From the NCBI GenBank assembly GCA_002011415.1, contig MTNI01000040.1, forward strand, positions 2,464 to 7,995: a DNA stretch of 5,532 bases, written 5' to 3'. The notes below the pieces were generated by a model. It ran no database searches and was not told the origin of the DNA. It saw only the letters and a list, made by a program, of their open reading frames with translations. The DNA comes from Candidatus Acetothermia bacterium JdFR-47. GTDB taxonomy: Bacteria > Bipolaricaulota > Bipolaricaulia > Bipolaricaulales > Bipolaricaulaceae. Made by a program: the position numbers and the translations under genes. This document shows, one piece after another, positions 1 to 5,252 of the stretch. Position 1 is the first letter of the stretch. Every line of letters begins with the position of its first letter.

Positions 1-446
1 TGGGCCCCCCGCACCTGCCGCAGGGCGGTGTACACGGCGTCGGGGGTGATCCCGTGGCGGGAGAGGAGCCGACCGAGCTCGGGGCCGGGGTCGCGGGCGA
101 TGGCAATGAGGAGATGATCCACGCCCACGTAGTCGTCGCGCAGGCGCTTGGCCTCCGCCTCGGCAGCCTGAAACACCTCGTCCAAGCGCGGCGTGATGTA
201 CACCGTGGAGAGGGCGGTACCGTTCGCCTTCGGCCGGGCGTCAAGGAGCTGGTCGAGCTCCCAGAGGAGGCGCGGGATGTCCACCCCGATGGCCTTGAGG
301 ATCTCCTGGCCCACGCCCTCCTGGGCAGCGAGCACCCGCAGGAGGTGCTCCACGTCGAGCTGGTTGTGATGGAGATTCCTCAGGAGCTCCTGGGCTCCTT
401 GCAGCGCTTCCTTGGCCCCTTGGGTGAGCCTGTCGAACCGGATCAT
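1..446 (-). CDS. clpB: ATP-dependent chaperone ClpB, N-terminal domain (partial, runs off left edge)
   Basis: ClpB is a hexameric AAA+ disaggregase that works with DnaK/DnaJ/GrpE in the cytoplasm to pull proteins out of aggregates. Translation from the ATG at 446-444 gives 148 residues, starting MIRFDRLTQGAKEAL, before the window edge. This is the double Clp_N repeat: repeat 1 is about residues 6-70 (with DVEHLLRVL at 31-39) and repeat 2 about 82-146 (with DYVGVDHLLIAI at 105-116). The segment ends in ALRQVRGA, the usual ClpB junction between N-domain and first ATPase domain, which favours ClpB over ClpC/ClpA. The two ATPase modules and middle coiled coil lie outside the window. The start is supported by a GGAGG ribosome site (452-456 on the plus strand) 5 nt upstream and by the family's normal N-terminus. 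A promoter and a CIRCE-like operator lie directly upstream, fitting heat-shock control by HrcA. Confidence 0.92.
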   Translation of the reverse strand, partial: MIRFDRLTQGAKEALQGAQELLRNLHHNQLDVEHLLRVLAAQEGVGQEILKAIGVDIPRLLWELDQLLDARPKANGTALSTVYITPRLDEVFQAAEAEAKRLRDDYVGVDHLLIAIARDPGPELGRLLSRHGITPDAVYTALRQVRGA

Positions 447-465
447 CTCCCCCTCCACCAAGTTA

Positions 466-492
466 TTAGCAGTCTCGTGTGTTGTCTGCTAA
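466..492 (-). promoter_or_regulatory. CIRCE-like operator (HrcA repressor site) of clpB
   Basis: On the plus strand, TTAGCAGTC (466-474), a 9-nt spacer (475-483) and GTCTGCTAA (484-492) form an inverted repeat with one mismatch between the arms. The CIRCE consensus is TTAGCACTC-N9-GAGTGCTAA; this site matches 15 of 18 arm positions and has the exact N9 spacing. It abuts the clpB -10 hexamer and covers the expected start point, where bound HrcA would block transcription. The match is to the known operator; that HrcA binds it is inferred, since no hrcA gene is in view. Confidence 0.75.
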
Positions 493-520
493 TTCTACTA
501 CCTTGGGGACCAGCGGGCAA
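492..520 (-). promoter_or_regulatory. Sigma-70-type promoter for clpB
   Basis: Read on the minus strand, a -35 TTGCCC (plus positions 515-520) is followed by exactly 17 nt and a -10 TAGAAT (492-497, five of six consensus bases). The start point would fall near position 485, about 40 nt before the clpB ATG, inside the CIRCE-like repeat. Confidence 0.7.
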
Positions 521-524
521 GGCC

Positions 525-553
525 TTGGGAGGCCGCGCCCGGTGGGGTATATT
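525..553 (+). promoter_or_regulatory. Sigma-70-type promoter for the mgtE operon
   Basis: A -35 TTGGGA (525-530), 17-nt spacer and -10 TATATT (548-553, five of six consensus bases) precede mgtE. The -10 ends only 7 nt before the ATG at 561, so transcription would begin at or next to the start codon. There is no room for an Mg2+ riboswitch (M-box) in such a transcript. Confidence 0.6.
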
Positions 554-560
554 GACGATC

Positions 561-1877
561 ATGGCCGAGAGGGTCCGGGAAAAGGAAAAGGTGGAAATCC
601 AGGAGCTCCTACGCCGACACCCGGCGGAAATAGCCGAGATCCTGTCGGCCCTGCGGGAAGACGAGGCGGTGGAGCTCCTCAGGCGACTGTACCTCAAGCG
701 GGCGGCCGCGGCCCCCCTGGGGGAGATGGAGCCCGAGGAGGCCGCCCGGCTCCTCGCCGAACTGAACCGCGACGAGGCGGTCCGGATCCTGTCCCGCATG
801 GACCCCGACGACGCGGTGGACCTTTTGGCTGAGCTCCCTCAAGACACCGTCCAGGACATCCTGCGGCGCCTCGAAGAACGCGAGGCCAAGGAGCTCTCCG
901 AACTCCTCTCCTATAAGCCGGACACGGCGGGTGGGCTCATGTCCCCAGAGGTGGTGGCCCTGCCCGCTGACATGACGGCCCAAGAGGCCATCGAGGCCCT
1001 GCGCCGCGCCGCCGAGGGAGCCGAGACCGTCTACTACGCCTACGTAGTGGACGAAGACCGGCGCTTGATCGGCGTCCTTTCGCTGCGGGATCTGGTGTTC
1101 ACCAAGCCCGACACCCCCATCCGGGACATCATGCACACCGACGTCCTCACCGTGCCGGTGGACGCCGACGTGGAGGAGGTGGCCCGCACCTTCGACAAGT
1201 ACAACTTCCTCGCCCTCCCGGTGGTGGACAAAGATGGCCGACTCCTCGGGATCGTCACCGTGGACGACGTCATAGACGTGATCCGTGCCGAGGACACCGA
1301 GGACATGTACAAGCTGGCCGGTGCCCCGGTCGAGGAGCGGGTGGACACCCCCTGGTACCGGTCGCTTCGCCTCAGGCTCCCCTGGCTTTACTTCAACCTG
1401 CTGACCGCGTTTCTCGCCGCCTCGGTGGTGGGGGCTTTCGAGGGCGTCATCGCCAAGGTGGCGGCATTGGCCATCTTCATGCCGGTGATCGCCGGCCAAG
1501 GCGGCAATGCGGGGATGCAAACGGTGACCATCGTCACCCGCGGGATCGCCCTGGGCGAGGTCCCCAAAGGGAAAGGATGGCGCCTTCTGGGAAAGGAACT
1601 TCTGCTTGGAATCTGCCACGGGATCGTGATCGGTGCCACGGTGGGGGCGGCGGCCTACTTGTGGAAGGGGAACCCGTATCTCGGGCTCGTGGCCTTCCTG
1701 GCCATGATGTTCAACCTGGTGGCCGCCGGGGCGGCCGGGGCAGTCATCCCCCTCACCCTGCGGGCGATGCGCCTGGACCCGGCCTTGGCCTCCTCCATCT
1801 TCCTCACCACGGTCACTGACACCCTAGGGTTCTTCTTCCTCCTGGGGCTGGGGATGCTGTTCGTCGACAAGCTATGA
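561..1877 (+). CDS. mgtE: Magnesium channel/transporter MgtE
   Basis: MgtE is a homodimeric, Mg2+-gated Mg2+ channel of the inner membrane. The 438-residue product matches the family's usual length of about 450. The parts in order are: a helical MgtE N-domain (about 10-125) with repeated helical segments; two CBS domains (about 127-185 and 191-248) that sense cytosolic Mg2+; a linking plug helix (about 250-272); and a five-helix membrane domain from about 273. The pore signature is at 308-320 (PVIAGQGGNAGMQ), and the TVTDTLGF segment contains Asp420, matching the conserved pore aspartate of the family (Asp432 in the Thermus protein). The reading frame stays open upstream to position 54, but that stretch is antisense to clpB. 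ATG 561 gives the family N-terminus and sits just after a promoter. There is no good Shine-Dalgarno sequence. The gene begins an operon and overlaps the next gene by 4 bp (ATGA). Confidence 0.95.
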   Translation: MAERVREKEKVEIQELLRRHPAEIAEILSALREDEAVELLRRLYLKRAAAAPLGEMEPEEAARLLAELNRDEAVRILSRMDPDDAVDLLAELPQDTVQDILRRLEEREAKELSELLSYKPDTAGGLMSPEVVALPADMTAQEAIEALRRAAEGAETVYYAYVVDEDRRLIGVLSLRDLVFTKPDTPIRDIMHTDVLTVPVDADVEEVARTFDKYNFLALPVVDKDGRLLGIVTVDDVIDVIRAEDTEDMYKLAGAPVEERVDTPWYRSLRLRLPWLYFNLLTAFLAASVVGAFEGVIAKVAALAIFMPVIAGQGGNAGMQTVTIVTRGIALGEVPKGKGWRLLGKELLLGICHGIVIGATVGAAAYLWKGNPYLGLVAFLAMMFNLVAAGAAGAVIPLTLRAMRLDPALASSIFLTTVTDTLGFFFLLGLGMLFVDKL

Positions 1878-2434
1878 CAAACCCGATCTTCTTCCCTTTG
1901 AGCCTCCTGGCCATCCTCCTTTGCGCCGGCATCGCCCCGGTGGAGCCCCGGCTCCGAGCTTTGGGCGGGGGGCTGCTGCTCCTTCTCTGGGGCTACGGCC
2001 TCGCGCGGGCCCGGGGCGGAGATGGCAGCGCCGACTCACTTGTGAAAGCCATCCCCGGACACACCGCCCTCTTCCTGGGCCTGGGGCTGGTGGGCGCCCG
2101 GGCCGGCCTTGCGGCGTGGTTCCTCATCCTTCCTCTTGCCCTGGCGCTCGACCTCGCCCAACGATCCAGTCGGCGCTTTTTGGCCGCTTTCATTTACGTT
2201 ATACTCTGGCTCGACGTCTTCGCCGCAACGCATCAACTCGTGGCACTGGGCCGAAGGCTTTCAGGGGCGGCCCTGTGGGCGTGGAGCGGAGGGGTAGGGA
2301 TTATCGCCCTCCCCGTCGTCGCCCTAGGGGCGTTGCGGATCCTGAGGACACGCAAAGCGGGTGAACGTCTGGACAAAAACACGGAGTCAAGTACAGGCCC
2401 CGAGAGTTTTGGGGGACGTTTAGATAAGGGGTGA
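1874..2434 (+). CDS. Unrecognised multi-pass membrane protein (186 aa)
   Basis: I do not recognise this family. The 186-residue product is very hydrophobic, with about five or six membrane segments near residues 4-21, 28-46, 64-96 (one long or two short helices), 102-121 and 131-155. A hydrophilic tail of about 30 residues (157-186) carries two RLDK copies (GERLDKN and GGRLDKG). No catalytic motif, cysteine cluster or clear charged pore motif is visible. The start codon overlaps the mgtE stop as ATGA, so translation is probably coupled to mgtE; the stop is 4 bp before yajC. Coding potential is supported by this tight packing, by typical GC-biased codons over most of its length, and by coherent hydrophobic helices. 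The last 90 bp are less GC-biased than the rest. Its place between an Mg2+ channel and the Sec accessory genes suggests a membrane role, but no specific function can be assigned. Confidence 0.8.
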   Translation: MTNPIFFPLSLLAILLCAGIAPVEPRLRALGGGLLLLLWGYGLARARGGDGSADSLVKAIPGHTALFLGLGLVGARAGLAAWFLILPLALALDLAQRSSRRFLAAFIYVILWLDVFAATHQLVALGRRLSGAALWAWSGGVGIIALPVVALGALRILRTRKAGERLDKNTESSTGPESFGGRLDKG

Positions 2435-2435
2435 T
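2426..2435 (+). promoter_or_regulatory. Ribosome binding site of yajC
   Basis: AAGGGGTGAT is one base short of the full anti-Shine-Dalgarno complement AAGGAGGTGAT. It overlaps the stop codon of the preceding gene and fixes the yajC start at ATG 2439; another ATG at 2434 is in a different frame. Confidence 0.7.
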
Positions 2436-2438
2436 GTC

Positions 2439-2741
2439 ATGTTAGCCTATGCTCAAATCGCAGGGGATGCCCAAGCCGGTCAGTCCATGATCTCCTTGGT
2501 CATCCTGCTCGTGGTGTTCGCCGCCATCTTCTACTTCCTGCTCATCCGCCCACAACGGCGTCGGCAAAAAGAGCACCAGCAACTAATCTCCTCGCTCAAG
2601 CGCGGGGATCGCGTTATCACCGCCGGGGGAATTCACGGCACCATCGAGAAGATCGACGACAACACAGTTATCCTCGCCCTGGAAGAGGGGGCGAAGCTGC
2701 GCATCTCCAAGTCGAGCATCGTGGACAAAGTCAAGAAGTAA
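2439..2741 (+). CDS. yajC: Sec translocase accessory subunit YajC
   Basis: YajC is a small single-span inner-membrane protein that associates with SecD and SecF and the SecYEG channel. The 100-residue product has the family plan: a short Ala/Gly/Gln-rich periplasmic N-terminus (1-16), one membrane helix (about 17-37, MISLVILLVVFAAIFYFLL), the hallmark IRPQRRRQKEH just after it (38-48), and a small cytoplasmic domain with LKRGDRVITAGGIHGTIEKI (53-72). Length is typical (85-110). The start at ATG 2439 follows a strong ribosome site and gives an N-terminus like that of the E. coli protein; Met17 is an alternative start but would remove the usual leader segment. The gene lies 4 bp after the unknown membrane gene and 15 bp before secD, the standard yajC-secD order. 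Confidence 0.96.
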   Translation: MLAYAQIAGDAQAGQSMISLVILLVVFAAIFYFLLIRPQRRRQKEHQQLISSLKRGDRVITAGGIHGTIEKIDDNTVILALEEGAKLRISKSSIVDKVKK

Positions 2742-2745
2742 GAGC

Positions 2746-2752
2746 AAGGAGG
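2746..2752 (+). promoter_or_regulatory. Ribosome binding site of secD
   Basis: AAGGAGG, a consensus Shine-Dalgarno sequence, lies 4 nt before the secD ATG at 2757 in the 15-bp gap after yajC. This shows that the host ribosome does use Shine-Dalgarno pairing for genes inside operons. Confidence 0.85.
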
Positions 2753-2756
2753 GGGG

Positions 2757-4109
2757 ATGAAACGTAAGGATTGGATCCGCTTCGGTGCGGTCCTGGCCGT
2801 GTTCTTCGCCGCCATCGGGCTCCTGTACCCGTTCTGGCCCATTCAAGACGTGGTGAAGCTGGGACTCGATCTACAGGGCGGCGTGCGCTTGGTGCTAGAG
2901 GCCAAAGGCCTGGAGGACATGCCCCCCACCCAGCGCAAGGACGTGGTGGACCGCATCGTCACCATTCTCCAGCAACGCGTGGACCAGTACGGCCTTGCCA
3001 ACGTAGAGATCCGGCCCCTGGGGGAAAATCGCATCGAGGTGAAGATCCCCGGCGCCCAGAATCCGGAGGAGGCCCGGCAGCTCATCGGCCGCACCGCCCT
3101 CTTGGAATTCCGCAAGGTAATAGATGCCGCCTCCAGCCCTGACGATCTGGTACGCACCGACCCCACCCAAGAAATCCTACCCAACAACGACAGGACAGAG
3201 TACTACCTGGTGGAGGGCGAGCCGCTTGTCACCGGTGAGGTACTGGACGACGCCGAGGTGCGGACCTCTACCGATCCCAGGAATCCCGGGCTCTACATCG
3301 CCCTTAAGTTCAACCGCGCCGGCGCGGAGCGGTTCGCGGAGACCCTGAGGCGCCTCAAGGTGGGCGACCGGCTGGCGATCATCCTGGACAACGTGGTGTA
3401 CTCCGCTCCCGCCATCTCCGAATCCGCCAAGCAGGCGGCTCAACGGGGATGGCGAGAGGTGCAGAGCTCTCTCACCATCACCGGTCGGTTCACGTTCGAG
3501 GAAGCCAAACTCCTGGCGGTGGTGCTTCGCTCAGGTGCCCTGCCCACCGAGGTGGCCGTGCTGGAGGAACAGACCGTGGGCCCCACTTTGGGATCCGACT
3601 CCATCCGCCGCGGGACCATGGCCATCCTCATCAGCTTCATCCTGGTGCTCCTCTACATGCCGTTTTACTACCGGTGGATGGGCCTGGTGGCGGACGCGGC
3701 TCTCATCCTCAACATGCTCATCGTGTTCGCCGCCCTGCGTGCCTTCGGCGCCACCCTAACCCTGCCCGGGATCGCCGGGATCATCCTCACCATCGGCATG
3801 ACCGTAGACGCCAACGTGATCATCTTTGAGCGCATCAAGGAGGAACGGCGCACCGGCAAGACCCCGCGCGCGTCCATCGTGGGCGGGTTCGCAAAGTCCC
3901 TCTCAGCGCTCCTCGACGCCAACCTCACCACCCTGATCACCGCCCTGATCCTGTTCTCCCTGGGCTCCGGCCCAGTGGAGGGGTTCGCCATCACCCTGGC
4001 ATTGGGGGTGGCGGGGTCGCTGTTCTGTGCCCTGGTCGCCTCGCGGCTCTTGCTCGAGGCGACCGGCATTGGGGAACGTATCCCGGTTAAGGTACAAGGG
4101 ACAGCGTAA
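2757..4109 (+). CDS. secD: Protein translocase subunit SecD
   Basis: SecD is an RND-family membrane protein that, with SecF, uses the proton gradient to pull exported proteins across the inner membrane after SecA has pushed them through SecYEG. The 450-residue product has TM1 (about 9-27), the D1 motif LGLDLQGG (35-42), and a periplasmic P1 region (about 40-285) ending in ITGRFTFEEAKLLAVVLRSGALP-type sequence (241-263). The D4 motif QTVGPTLGSDSI is at 272-283. Five further membrane helices follow, with the D5 motif TVDANVIIFERIKEE (349-363), including Asp351, equivalent to the proton-path Asp519 of E. coli SecD, and the D6 motif LDANLTTLITALIL (386-399). The length is that of a compact, unfused SecD. 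It is last in the mgtE-yajC operon. Its 3' end overlaps convergent holA by 23 bp, and no secF follows, which is unusual. Confidence 0.97.
   Translation: MKRKDWIRFGAVLAVFFAAIGLLYPFWPIQDVVKLGLDLQGGVRLVLEAKGLEDMPPTQRKDVVDRIVTILQQRVDQYGLANVEIRPLGENRIEVKIPGAQNPEEARQLIGRTALLEFRKVIDAASSPDDLVRTDPTQEILPNNDRTEYYLVEGEPLVTGEVLDDAEVRTSTDPRNPGLYIALKFNRAGAERFAETLRRLKVGDRLAIILDNVVYSAPAISESAKQAAQRGWREVQSSLTITGRFTFEEAKLLAVVLRSGALPTEVAVLEEQTVGPTLGSDSIRRGTMAILISFILVLLYMPFYYRWMGLVADAALILNMLIVFAALRAFGATLTLPGIAGIILTIGMTVDANVIIFERIKEERRTGKTPRASIVGGFAKSLSALLDANLTTLITALILFSLGSGPVEGFAITLALGVAGSLFCALVASRLLLEATGIGERIPVKVQGTA
4034..4064 (-). repeat. 10-bp perfect inverted repeat downstream of holA, inside secD
   Basis: GGTCGCCTCG (4034-4043) and CGAGGCGACC (4055-4064) are exact reverse complements separated by 11 nt. 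For the minus-strand holA transcript this very GC-rich hairpin begins 22 nt after the stop codon at 4087, so it could halt or stabilise that RNA. There is no U-tract, so it is not a classical intrinsic terminator. It also encodes part of the last SecD membrane helix (about residues 426-436), and could simply reflect GC-rich coding sequence. Confidence 0.4.
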
Positions 4110-4971
4110 ACAGGTAAAGGGCACCTTCAGGGGTGACCCTTCCTGTTTTGATGCGCACGTCGAGCTCCTGGAGGCGGGCCAGGAGCTCGACGAGTTCTTT
4201 TAGGGAAAACCGACGGGCCTGGGCAAGGCGCCGCCGCACCAGCCAGTCCGGGCCCGCTGGGCGCCTGTTCCCCTCCCACGCCGCCCGGGCGGCGAGGAGC
4301 GTCCGCACGTGCGCCAGGAGCACGAAGAACAGCCGGAACGGATCCCAGCCGGAGACGAGGAGTTTCTTAAGCTCGGCCAAGGCCGCGGAGAGGCGCCTCT
4401 CCCCCACCGCGTCGAGAAACGCGTAGGGCGTGGGCTCGGCGAAGAAAAGGAGCTGGGGAATCGTGCTCCGGGAGAGCTTCTCCCCCCGCCACAGGGAGAG
4501 CTTCTCCACCTCCCGGGCGAGTCTCAACGTGTCCCCCCCGCAGGCCTCCGCCAGCAGCTCCACCAAGAAGGGATGGACGGGCAAGCCGGCTTCGGTGAGG
4601 AGCTCCCCCGCCAGGGCGCGCAGCTCCCTGCCGGTGGGGGCGGGGAAGTGCAGGGCTTCCTCCGCCAGGCGCGCGAGCGGGCCGACGAGCTTTTCCCCCA
4701 GGAAGAACAGGGCGGTGCCGGGAGGAGGGCCGTCTCTCAGGACCTGGGTGAGGCGCTCGGAGCTGACAAGGGAATCGGCCCGGCGCACGATGAGCGCCCT
4801 CTCCCCCCCAAACAGGCCCATGGCGCTGAGCTGGGAGAGGAGCTCACCGAGCTCCACCTGGTCCCCAAACAGGGTCACCCGCTCCACCTCGCCGAGCTCG
4901 GCGAGCCGGCGAGAGAGTATCCGCTCCACCGCCAGGGAATCGCCTGAGTAAACCCCAAACCGTATAGCCAC
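4087..4971 (-). CDS. holA: DNA polymerase III subunit delta (HolA)
   Basis: HolA is the subunit of the clamp loader that opens the beta sliding clamp for loading onto primed DNA. The 294-residue product is slightly short for the family (usually about 320-345) but shows its features: N-terminal strand and helix FGVYSGDSLAVERIL (5-19); MGLFGGERALIVRRAD (51-66), the clamp-contacting part of the AAA+-like fold; GGDTLRLAREVEKLSLW (145-161), the family's GND-L-EhEKL segment; the domain III collar helices from about 183 (FLDAVGERRLSAALAELKKL); and the C-terminal LDVRIKTG (270-277). The start is GTG at 4971-4969. An in-frame stop lies three codons upstream of it with no other start between, so the start is well fixed. 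No Shine-Dalgarno sequence is seen. The gene is convergent with secD (23-bp overlap) and divergent from tRNA-Leu. Confidence 0.93.
   Translation of the reverse strand: MAIRFGVYSGDSLAVERILSRRLAELGEVERVTLFGDQVELGELLSQLSAMGLFGGERALIVRRADSLVSSERLTQVLRDGPPPGTALFFLGEKLVGPLARLAEEALHFPAPTGRELRALAGELLTEAGLPVHPFLVELLAEACGGDTLRLAREVEKLSLWRGEKLSRSTIPQLLFFAEPTPYAFLDAVGERRLSAALAELKKLLVSGWDPFRLFFVLLAHVRTLLAARAAWEGNRRPAGPDWLVRRRLAQARRFSLKELVELLARLQELDVRIKTGRVTPEGALYLFTLSLVP
4111..4149 (+). terminator. Intrinsic terminator of the mgtE-secD operon, antisense inside holA
   Basis: Starting 2 nt after the secD stop, CAGG (4111-4114) pairs with CCTG (4142-4145), AAGGG (4117-4121) with CCCTT (4137-4141), and CACC (4122-4125) with GGTG (4132-4135). 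This gives 13 bp with a 2-nt and a 1-nt bulge and a 6-nt loop. TTTT (4146-4149) follows at once. Position, stem and U-tract fit a Rho-independent terminator for the plus-strand operon. The whole element lies in the coding region of holA on the other strand. Confidence 0.65.
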
Positions 4972-4977
4972 GCCGCC

Positions 4978-5006
4978 AGCCTATCCCAAGGGGGGAAGTG
5001 GAGCAA
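4978..5006 (-). promoter_or_regulatory. Possible weak promoter of holA
   Basis: On the minus strand, TTGCTC (plus 5001-5006), a 17-nt spacer and TAGGCT (4978-4983) resemble -35 and -10 elements, matching three of six bases each. The -10 ends 6 nt before the GTG start, which would give a leaderless mRNA. The spacing is good but the hexamers are poor. The main support is that the same layout is seen at mgtE and plsX. Confidence 0.3.
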
Positions 5007-5009
5007 CCC

Positions 5010-5038
5010 TTGACGGGAATGGAGCTCACGGCTAAGAT
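5010..5038 (+). promoter_or_regulatory. Strong sigma-70-type promoter of tRNA-Leu
   Basis: TTGACG (5010-5015, five of six consensus bases), a 17-nt spacer and TAAGAT (5033-5038, five of six) form one of the best promoters in the window, as expected for a stable RNA gene. The -10 ends 8 nt before the mature tRNA 5' end, so the primary transcript should carry almost no 5' leader. Confidence 0.8.
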
Positions 5039-5046
5039 CGCCCTGG

Positions 5047-5135
5047 GCCGAGGTGGCGGAATTGGCAGACGCGCTGTCTTGAGGGGGCAGTGGGCTTTAA
5101 CGCCCGTGTGGGTTCAAATCCCACCCTCGGCACCA
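5047..5135 (+). tRNA. tRNA-Leu (anticodon GAG), CCA encoded
   Basis: This is a full class II tRNA that decodes CUC and CUU. Acceptor stem GCCGAGG (5047-5053) pairs with CCTCGGC (5125-5131). The D-stem is GCG/CGC (5056-5058, 5070-5072) with GG in its loop. Anticodon stem CTGTC/GGCAG (5074-5078, 5086-5090, one T-G pair) encloses the loop TTGAGGG with anticodon GAG at 5081-5083 and G37. A long variable arm (5091-5107) has a GGGC/GCCC stem. The T-stem is GTGGG/CCCAC (5108-5112, 5120-5124) around TTCAAAT. A73 (5132) is the leucine discriminator base, and CCA (5133-5135) is encoded. The long variable arm with GAG and A73 indicates leucine and not serine. CTC is a very frequent leucine codon in the neighbouring genes, consistent with the need for this tRNA. 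Confidence 0.96.
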
Positions 5136-5140
5136 ATAGG

Positions 5141-5166
5141 CCCCACGAAAGCCTGGTTTCGTGGGG
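5141..5166 (+). terminator. Strong hairpin after tRNA-Leu, probable terminator
   Basis: CCCCACGAAA (5141-5150) and TTTCGTGGGG (5157-5166) pair perfectly over 10 bp around a 6-nt loop, beginning 5 nt after the tRNA CCA. A T-rich run (TTTTT, 5179-5183) follows only 12 nt later, so this is an atypical intrinsic terminator. It could instead guide 3' processing or protect the RNA end. Confidence 0.5.
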
Positions 5167-5218
5167 ACTCCGAGTTGCTTTTTGTTGAGGTGACAAACTT
5201 AGGTTGGATTATAGGGGT

Positions 5219-5246
5219 CCCCAAGAAGTCTTACGACTTTTTGGGG
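5219..5246 (+). repeat. 12-bp inverted repeat directly upstream of plsX (operator or RNA hairpin)
   Basis: CCCCAAGAAGTC (5219-5230) and GACTTTTTGGGG (5235-5246) are reverse complements except for one position that would be a G-U pair in RNA, with loop TTAC. TTTTTT follows at 5252-5257. It may be (a) a regulator-binding site overlapping the plsX promoter, (b) an RNA hairpin that hides the only G-rich sequence near the plsX start, or (c) a terminator for upstream transcription. The sequence alone does not decide between these. It does not resemble the FapR site of Firmicutes as I know it. Confidence 0.6.
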
Positions 5247-5252
5247 TACAAT
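5247..5252 (+). promoter_or_regulatory. Possible -10 element of plsX (TACAAT)
   Basis: TACAAT matches five of six -10 consensus bases and ends 5 nt before the plsX ATG, which would start transcription at or very near the start codon. No recognisable -35 lies 16-18 nt upstream; that position falls inside the inverted repeat. An alternative weak promoter is TTGAGG (5185-5190) with TATAGG (5210-5215), but its 19-nt spacing is long. Confidence 0.4.

Noticed and set aside
54..560. Open upstream extension of the mgtE reading frame (would give a 607-residue protein)
   Set aside because: This stretch is antisense to a clear ClpB N-domain and to the promoter region. The ATG at 561 gives the normal MgtE N-terminus and length.
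447..560. Mg2+ riboswitch (M-box) upstream of mgtE
   Set aside because: The whole gap is 114 bp and is filled by two promoters and the CIRCE-like site. The mgtE promoter lies too close to the ATG to leave a leader, so no M-box can be present in its transcript.
609..1619. 336-codon open frame on the minus strand
   Set aside because: It lies wholly antisense to mgtE. Its His/Gly/Val/Asp-rich sequence has no recognisable motif and is typical of a shadow frame in GC-rich coding DNA.
2200..2205. TATACT as an internal promoter -10 for yajC-secD
   Set aside because: No -35-like hexamer at 16-18 nt upstream. It lies inside a membrane-helix coding segment where such sequence can occur by chance.
2370..2397. 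TGGACA-N16-TACAGG as a promoter for yajC-secD
   Set aside because: The -35 is good but the -10 matches only three of six bases. The tight gene packing fits transcription from the mgtE promoter. I keep it only as a weak possibility.
2398..2414. CCCC/GGGG hairpin just before the yajC ribosome site
   Set aside because: Only 4 bp plus a G-U and an A-U pair around a 5-nt loop. Too weak to claim a regulatory role.
4309..4951. Overlapping plus-strand open frames of 212 and 173 codons opposite holA
   Set aside because: Low-complexity Arg/Ser/Gly/Glu-rich translations, antisense to a well-supported holA. They are shadow frames.
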